DNA of 64,000 nucleotides from Alishewanella metallidurans (lineage in GTDB: Bacteria > Pseudomonadota > Gammaproteobacteria > Enterobacterales > Alteromonadaceae). This document shows, in pieces, positions 60,792 through 64,000 of the stretch (position 1 is the first letter of the stretch; each line of letters starts with the position of its first letter). The DNA lies in contig NZ_JALAHQ010000001.1 in assembly GCF_036983985.1 (NCBI RefSeq), positions 1 to 64,000 of the forward strand, given 5' to 3'. The notes below the pieces were generated by a model. That model had not been told where the DNA came from and ran no database searches. It saw nothing but the letters and a program-made list of their open reading frames with translations. The position numbers were made by a program, and so were the translations under genes.

Positions 60792-61324
60792 GATTTAAAC
60801 CCAAATATCGCTGGCTGCCAGCACCTTATCGTAGCGTAACCTTATTTATTGTTTGGTTGCTATTAAACCAAAGTGTGGAAGTTGCGCAACTCTGTTTCGC
60901 TTTGGTGTTAGCAATACTACTGCCATTATTAACGTCACGGTTTCGTGAACCGCAGCCATTAATTTTAAAACCGGTATTAGCGATACGTTATATGTTGTTA
61001 GTACTAGCCGATATTATTACCGCTAACGCGCAAGTTGCAGTACTTATTTTGGGACCGAAACGGCGTTTAAATCCGGCATTTGTAAGAGTACCGCTAGACT
61101 TGAAACATGATTTGCCGATTACTATTTTGGCAAGCACGGTGTCGATGACGCCCGGTACGGTAAGTGCGGAGATTTATCCAGATATTACGCTAATTGAGTC
61201 GGGAGCGCCGATGCAGCAGCGCTGGCTGCTAATCCATGTGCTGAACATGACTGATGAAGCTGAGCTTATAGCATCAATAAAACAACGCTATGAAGCACCG
61301 CTAAAGGAGATTTTTCAATGCTAG
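60788..61324 (+). CDS. mrpE: Mrp antiporter subunit E, 178 aa
   Basis: The sequence is of MrpE type, with N-terminal helices (FIVWLLLNQSVEVAQLCFALVLAILLPLL) and the soluble tail LPITILASTVSMTPGTVSAEIYPDITLI followed by LLIHVLNM. The gene starts in an ATGA overlap with the D-subunit stop and ends over the F-subunit start. MrpE is needed for assembly or activity of the complex but is not itself an antiporter module. Confidence 0.92.
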   Translation: MRFKPKYRWLPAPYRSVTLFIVWLLLNQSVEVAQLCFALVLAILLPLLTSRFREPQPLILKPVLAIRYMLLVLADIITANAQVAVLILGPKRRLNPAFVRVPLDLKHDLPITILASTVSMTPGTVSAEIYPDITLIESGAPMQQRWLLIHVLNMTDEAELIASIKQRYEAPLKEIFQC

Positions 61325-61587
61325 ATAACGTGATTATGCTGGTGTTTGTTATGATCAGTATCGCGCTACTATTAAACGTGTGGAGTTTACTACGAGGACC
61401 AAGCTTACCCGACCGCATTCTAGCGTTAGACACCATGTATATTAATAGCATTGCGCTAATCATTTTATATGGTTTGCTGATGGCGTCGCCGTTATATTTT
61501 GAGGCGGCGTTGTTAATTGCCATGCTAGGTTTTGTTAGCACGGTTGCTGTGTGTAAGTTTTTATTGCGCGGCGATATTATAGAGTAG
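61318..61587 (+). CDS. mrpF: Mrp antiporter subunit F, 89 aa
   Basis: Three helices are seen, with RGPSLPDRILALDTMYINSIALIILYG in the middle, the MrpF family hallmark. The protein is small, as expected. It overlaps the E gene by 7 bases, so the operon is fully coupled. Confidence 0.92.
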   Translation: MLDNVIMLVFVMISIALLLNVWSLLRGPSLPDRILALDTMYINSIALIILYGLLMASPLYFEAALLIAMLGFVSTVAVCKFLLRGDIIE

Positions 61588-61595
61588 GGGCAACT

Positions 61596-61961
61596 ATGCA
61601 GCATTGGCTTGAGTGGGTTATTGCGTTTTTTTTATTATTAGGTGGTAGCTTTGTTTTAATTGGCTCTATTGGTTTAGCGCGGATGCCTGATTTTTTTATG
61701 CGCCTGCATGGGCCTACTAAAGCCACAACTTTGGGGATGGGGGGGATTTTACTTGGCTCGATATTGTTTTTTAGCTTAACTGGCGTAGTAAGCTTGCACG
61801 AGCTATTAATAACAATATTTTTGCTAATTACGGCGCCTATTAGCGCACACATGCTCATTAAGGCAGCATTACATCACAAGTTAGCGGCGATTGAAAAAAC
61901 TCAAGGAATGAACAATATTCCACCGGCGCAAACTAAAACTCACGACCGTAATTCTCAGTAA
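61596..61961 (+). CDS. mrpG: Mrp antiporter subunit G, 121 aa
   Basis: Three helices are present, with GSFVLIGSIGLARMPDFFMRLHGPTKATTLGMGG and the later LLITIFLLITAPISAHMLIKAA, as in MrpG/PhaG. The hydrophilic C-tail is about 25 residues. It is the last gene of the six-gene mrpA-C-D-E-F-G row and ends 4 bases before the converging ptsO gene. Confidence 0.92.
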   Translation: MQHWLEWVIAFFLLLGGSFVLIGSIGLARMPDFFMRLHGPTKATTLGMGGILLGSILFFSLTGVVSLHELLITIFLLITAPISAHMLIKAALHHKLAAIEKTQGMNNIPPAQTKTHDRNSQ

Positions 61962-61965
61962 TAGC

Positions 61966-62235
61966 TTAGTTTTCGTCAAAACCGTTGTTAATCAGATCAA
62001 CCACCGCGCAAAGTGCTTGCTCGGCATCTTTACCTTCTGTGTGTACTTCTAGGGTTTTACCTTTGCTGCTTGCCAGCATTAGCAATGCCAGCACACTGCT
62101 GGCATTGGCAGTTTTATCGTCTTGCACCAACTCAATACTTGATACAAATTGCTGGCAAAGCTGTACTAGCTTTGTCGCAGCTCGAGCGTGTAAGCCTAAC
62201 TGATTAACAATGGTAACGGTTTGGCTGCATTTCAT
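61966..62235 (-). CDS. ptsO: Nitrogen-PTS phosphocarrier NPr, 89 aa
   Basis: The phospho-accepting His is H16 in NQLGLHARAATKLV, and the HPr fold follows with a ASSVLALLMLASSKGKTLEV segment. NPr passes phosphate from EI-Ntr to EIIA-Ntr and helps link nitrogen and carbon status and potassium control. It is the last gene of the cluster and overlaps rapZ by 4 bases. Confidence 0.95.
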   Translation of the reverse strand: MKCSQTVTIVNQLGLHARAATKLVQLCQQFVSSIELVQDDKTANASSVLALLMLASSKGKTLEVHTEGKDAEQALCAVVDLINNGFDEN

Positions 62236-63101
62236 GTATTACCGTTTTTGTTATGGTGCCGCACTAATTCACGGTGCCGCAGTTGTACATCGTCACGCGA
62301 ACTACGGAAGCTTTCGGCTAAACATTCAACCATATACACAGAGCGGTGTTGCCCGCCGGTGCAGCCAATAGCAATAGTAAGGTAGCTGCGATTATTGCGC
62401 TCTAGGTGCGGTAACCAGGTGCTAATAAAGCTATTAATTTGCCAGATATATTTACCAACGATAGGTTGAGCAGCAAGGTAATCTTTTACTGGCTGATCTT
62501 GTCCGGTTAAGGGTTTTAAATTGGGTTCCCAGTGTGGGTTAGGTAAAAACCGAGCATCAAACATAAAATCTGCGTCTTTGGGTATGCCGTATTTAAAACC
62601 AAAAGATTCAAACAAAATAACTAATCTACCGGTTTTTTGGCCTAAAATTCGCTCTCGCAGCTGCTCCGCCAACTGATGAATATTCAGCTCGGTGGTATCT
62701 ATATATAAATCAGCACGGCTAGAAATAGGGTCAAGTAAATGCTGTTCACGAGAAATGGCTTCATCTAACGACATTGCTTGATGTGACAAAGGATGTAAGC
62801 GACGTGTTTCGCTAAAGCGCTTAATTAGGCTGGAATGATCGGCGTCTAAATATAAAATGGTTAGATCAAGTTTGCGTGGTAAATATGACAGTATTTCGGC
62901 TAATTCGTCTGGATCTTCTGGCAGGTTGCGTACGTCAATACTTACCGCAACGCGTTCATACTGCCCCATCACTGTGGTGGCTAATGTTGGTAATAAATTC
63001 ACAGGAATATTATCAACACAGTAGTAGCCTAAATCTTCCATTACGCGCAGTGCAACTGACTTCCCTGAACCGGAACGACCGCTGACAACTAGTAATTTCA
63101 T
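62232..63101 (-). CDS. rapZ: RNase adapter RapZ, 289 aa
   Basis: Walker A is GRSGSGKS (residues 8-15). The C-terminal half carries the RapZ-specific region FGFKYGIPKDADFMFDARFLPNPHW and IAIGCTGGQHRSV. RapZ binds RNase E and the GlmZ small RNA and so controls glucosamine-6-phosphate synthase in enteric bacteria. Here the genomic cluster is the same as in E. coli, so a similar role is likely. It overlaps both neighbours by 4 bases. Confidence 0.95.
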   Translation of the reverse strand: MKLLVVSGRSGSGKSVALRVMEDLGYYCVDNIPVNLLPTLATTVMGQYERVAVSIDVRNLPEDPDELAEILSYLPRKLDLTILYLDADHSSLIKRFSETRRLHPLSHQAMSLDEAISREQHLLDPISSRADLYIDTTELNIHQLAEQLRERILGQKTGRLVILFESFGFKYGIPKDADFMFDARFLPNPHWEPNLKPLTGQDQPVKDYLAAQPIVGKYIWQINSFISTWLPHLERNNRSYLTIAIGCTGGQHRSVYMVECLAESFRSSRDDVQLRHRELVRHHNKNGNT

Positions 63102-63571
63102 TTTGCTATTTCCGTTGCACTATAATCGAGTAACAATTGATACAGCTGCTGATTGGTCTCTGCGTGCCGTATTTTTCGGGTAAAGTCTTTTTGGCTAAAC
63201 ATTTTTGCCATGCTAGCTAATGTACTTAGGTGCGCTTGACATTGATCTTCGGGAATTAGCATGGCACAGAATATATCTACTGGTTGATTATCAATAGCAT
63301 CAAACGCTATGGCTTCTTTGCTTACTACGAACACTAAAATAGGCTTAGTGACTACTTTTAGTTTTCCGTGTGGAATTGCAATGCCGCCGCCTATACCCGT
63401 AGAGCCGAGCTTTTCTCGTGTCATTAGCGCTTCAAGAATGCTGTATTCTGATATATCAGGTAACTGCTGATGTGCCAGCTCGGCGATGTATTCAAGAATA
63501 CGTTTTTTGCTGTTAAAAAGAACTGCACTTTTAGTGCAGTTCTCGGTAAGCATTGAAGTTAAGTTCATCAT
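63098..63571 (-). CDS. ptsN: Nitrogen-PTS EIIA component, 157 aa
   Basis: An EIIA fructose/mannitol-like fold with active His68 in GIAIPHGK. The opening NLTSMLTENCTKSAVLFNSKKRILEYIAELAHQQLP is the PtsN pattern. Its phosphorylation state controls K+ uptake and other targets in many proteobacteria. It follows hpf by 7 bases on the same strand and overlaps rapZ by 4 bases. Confidence 0.95.
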   Translation of the reverse strand: MMNLTSMLTENCTKSAVLFNSKKRILEYIAELAHQQLPDISEYSILEALMTREKLGSTGIGGGIAIPHGKLKVVTKPILVFVVSKEAIAFDAIDNQPVDIFCAMLIPEDQCQAHLSTLASMAKMFSQKDFTRKIRHAETNQQLYQLLLDYSATEIAK

Positions 63572-63578
63572 CTTCTAA

Positions 63579-63866
63579 TTAATGTCGTGCAGTCTTTTCT
63601 TTATGCTTAATTACCTGGCGATCTAATTTGTCGATCAACAGGTCAATTGCAGCATACATATTCTCGTCTTCTGCTACTGCAAATACTTCAGCGCCATTTA
63701 GCAGTAACTTAGATTCGGCGATATGTTTCAATTTTTCCACGTTTAGAGTCACGTGTACATTGTTTATCTGGTCAAAATGCCGTTCTAGCTTTGCAAATTT
63801 AGTATCAACGTATTGTTTTATAGCTGTTGTAATTTCAACATGACGACCAGTTAACGTGATTTGCAT
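63579..63866 (-). CDS. hpf: Ribosome hibernation-promoting factor, short form, 95 aa
   Basis: The protein is the short HPF/RaiA type: MQITLTGRHVEITTAIKQYVDTKFAKLERHF, then VHVTLNVEKLKHIAESKLLLNGAEVFAVAEDENMYAAIDLLIDKLDRQVIKHKEK. It binds the ribosomal decoding centre and helps form inactive 100S dimers when growth slows. The ATG at 63866 lies 8 bases after AAGGA; the one two codons earlier is too close to that site. The order rpoN-hpf-ptsN-rapZ-ptsO is the usual one. Confidence 0.94.
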   Translation of the reverse strand: MQITLTGRHVEITTAIKQYVDTKFAKLERHFDQINNVHVTLNVEKLKHIAESKLLLNGAEVFAVAEDENMYAAIDLLIDKLDRQVIKHKEKTARH

Positions 63867-63893
63867 AGACATGTTCCTTCTTTTGGGCTTAAT

Positions 63894-64000
63894 TTACAGC
63901 AACGTTTTGCGTTGATTTGAGGGAGGTATATACAGTGATTCGCGGTACTTTGCAATTGTACGGCGGGCCACATTAATACCCTGTTCTAACAGAATGTCCG
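63894..64000 (-). CDS. rpoN: RNA polymerase sigma-54 factor, C-terminal end only (cut by the window)
   Basis: The minus strand reads DILLEQGINV followed by ARRTIAKYRE, which is the RpoN box that binds the -24 promoter element, then SLYIPPSNQRKTLL and the stop. Only the last 34 codons are in the window, and the gene continues beyond it. It lies upstream of hpf in the same direction, as in most gammaproteobacteria. Confidence 0.95.
   Translation of the reverse strand, partial: DILLEQGINVARRTIAKYRESLYIPPSNQRKTLL

Noticed and set aside
1..64000. CRISPR arrays, tRNA or rRNA genes, transposases, prophage
   Set aside because: I saw no regularly spaced repeats with unique spacers, no tRNA-like cloverleaf, no rRNA sequence and no transposase or phage structural motifs. 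The attC sites are irregular in spacing and of integron type.

Overview
This window looks like chromosome from a gammaproteobacterium of the Alteromonadales/Chromatiales type, with Rheinheimera or Alishewanella as the best guess. The family mix points there: DUF3334, DUF3019 next to MipA/OmpV, a GlyGly-CTERM-like 'rhombotarget' lipoprotein, a Mrp antiporter with fused A and B subunits, and the classical rpoN-hpf-ptsN-rapZ-ptsO order at the right edge. The genus is an inference. I see no rRNA, tRNA, CRISPR array, phage or transposase.

Bases 1 to about 7,340 are the distal part of a chromosomal integron cassette array. Twelve clear attC sites (TAAC...GCGTTA borders, 55-98 bases, imperfect palindromes) and at least one decayed site separate short cassettes, nearly all reading on the + strand. 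The integrase and attI must lie to the left of the window. The array carries a Phd/RelE-type and a RHH/ParE-type toxin-antitoxin pair, each with its own promoter and a palindromic operator over the -10 box. It also carries a trypsin-like protease, a secreted VOC protein, several small membrane proteins, and two diverged copies of one cassette family with no convincing gene. Every protein-coding cassette other than the toxin-antitoxin pairs appears to encode an exported or membrane protein. The right end of the array is decayed and holds a truncated DUF2127 gene.

From 7.7 to 13.4 kb come a rhombotarget lipoprotein, a hexapeptide acetyltransferase, an EEP-family phosphoesterase, a TDT transporter, a DUF486 protein, a uracil-DNA-glycosylase-like protein and a membrane-anchored protein. 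From 13.5 to 19.7 kb a TRIC-type channel gene precedes a tightly coupled three-gene SMC system (MukB/MksB-like ATPase, MksE-like, MksF-like) with ATPase-first order and no Toprim nuclease gene. Next is a small DUF4177-YidD-TM2 operon.

From 20.7 to 36.3 kb lie a periplasmic solute-binding protein, a RIO kinase, a TPR-GGDEF protein, an S41 protease lipoprotein with a small lipoprotein partner, endonuclease I, an Mpo1-like protein, a SWIM-SNF2 helicase, and a three-gene envelope cluster (RND/MMPL exporter, LolA-like protein, FimV-like/beta-barrel protein). From 36.5 to 56 kb the genes are mostly single housekeeping or transport units: comM, pyrC, a 50-residue acidic protein, bcr, DUF3334, a two-component system with MipA and DUF3019, SulP, ThrE, an MCP, a DMT transporter, a TrmH-family methyltransferase, an amidohydrolase and fumC. 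From 56.1 to 62 kb is a six-gene Mrp Na+/H+ antiporter operon. The window closes with the nitrogen-PTS cluster, read leftward from the partial rpoN.
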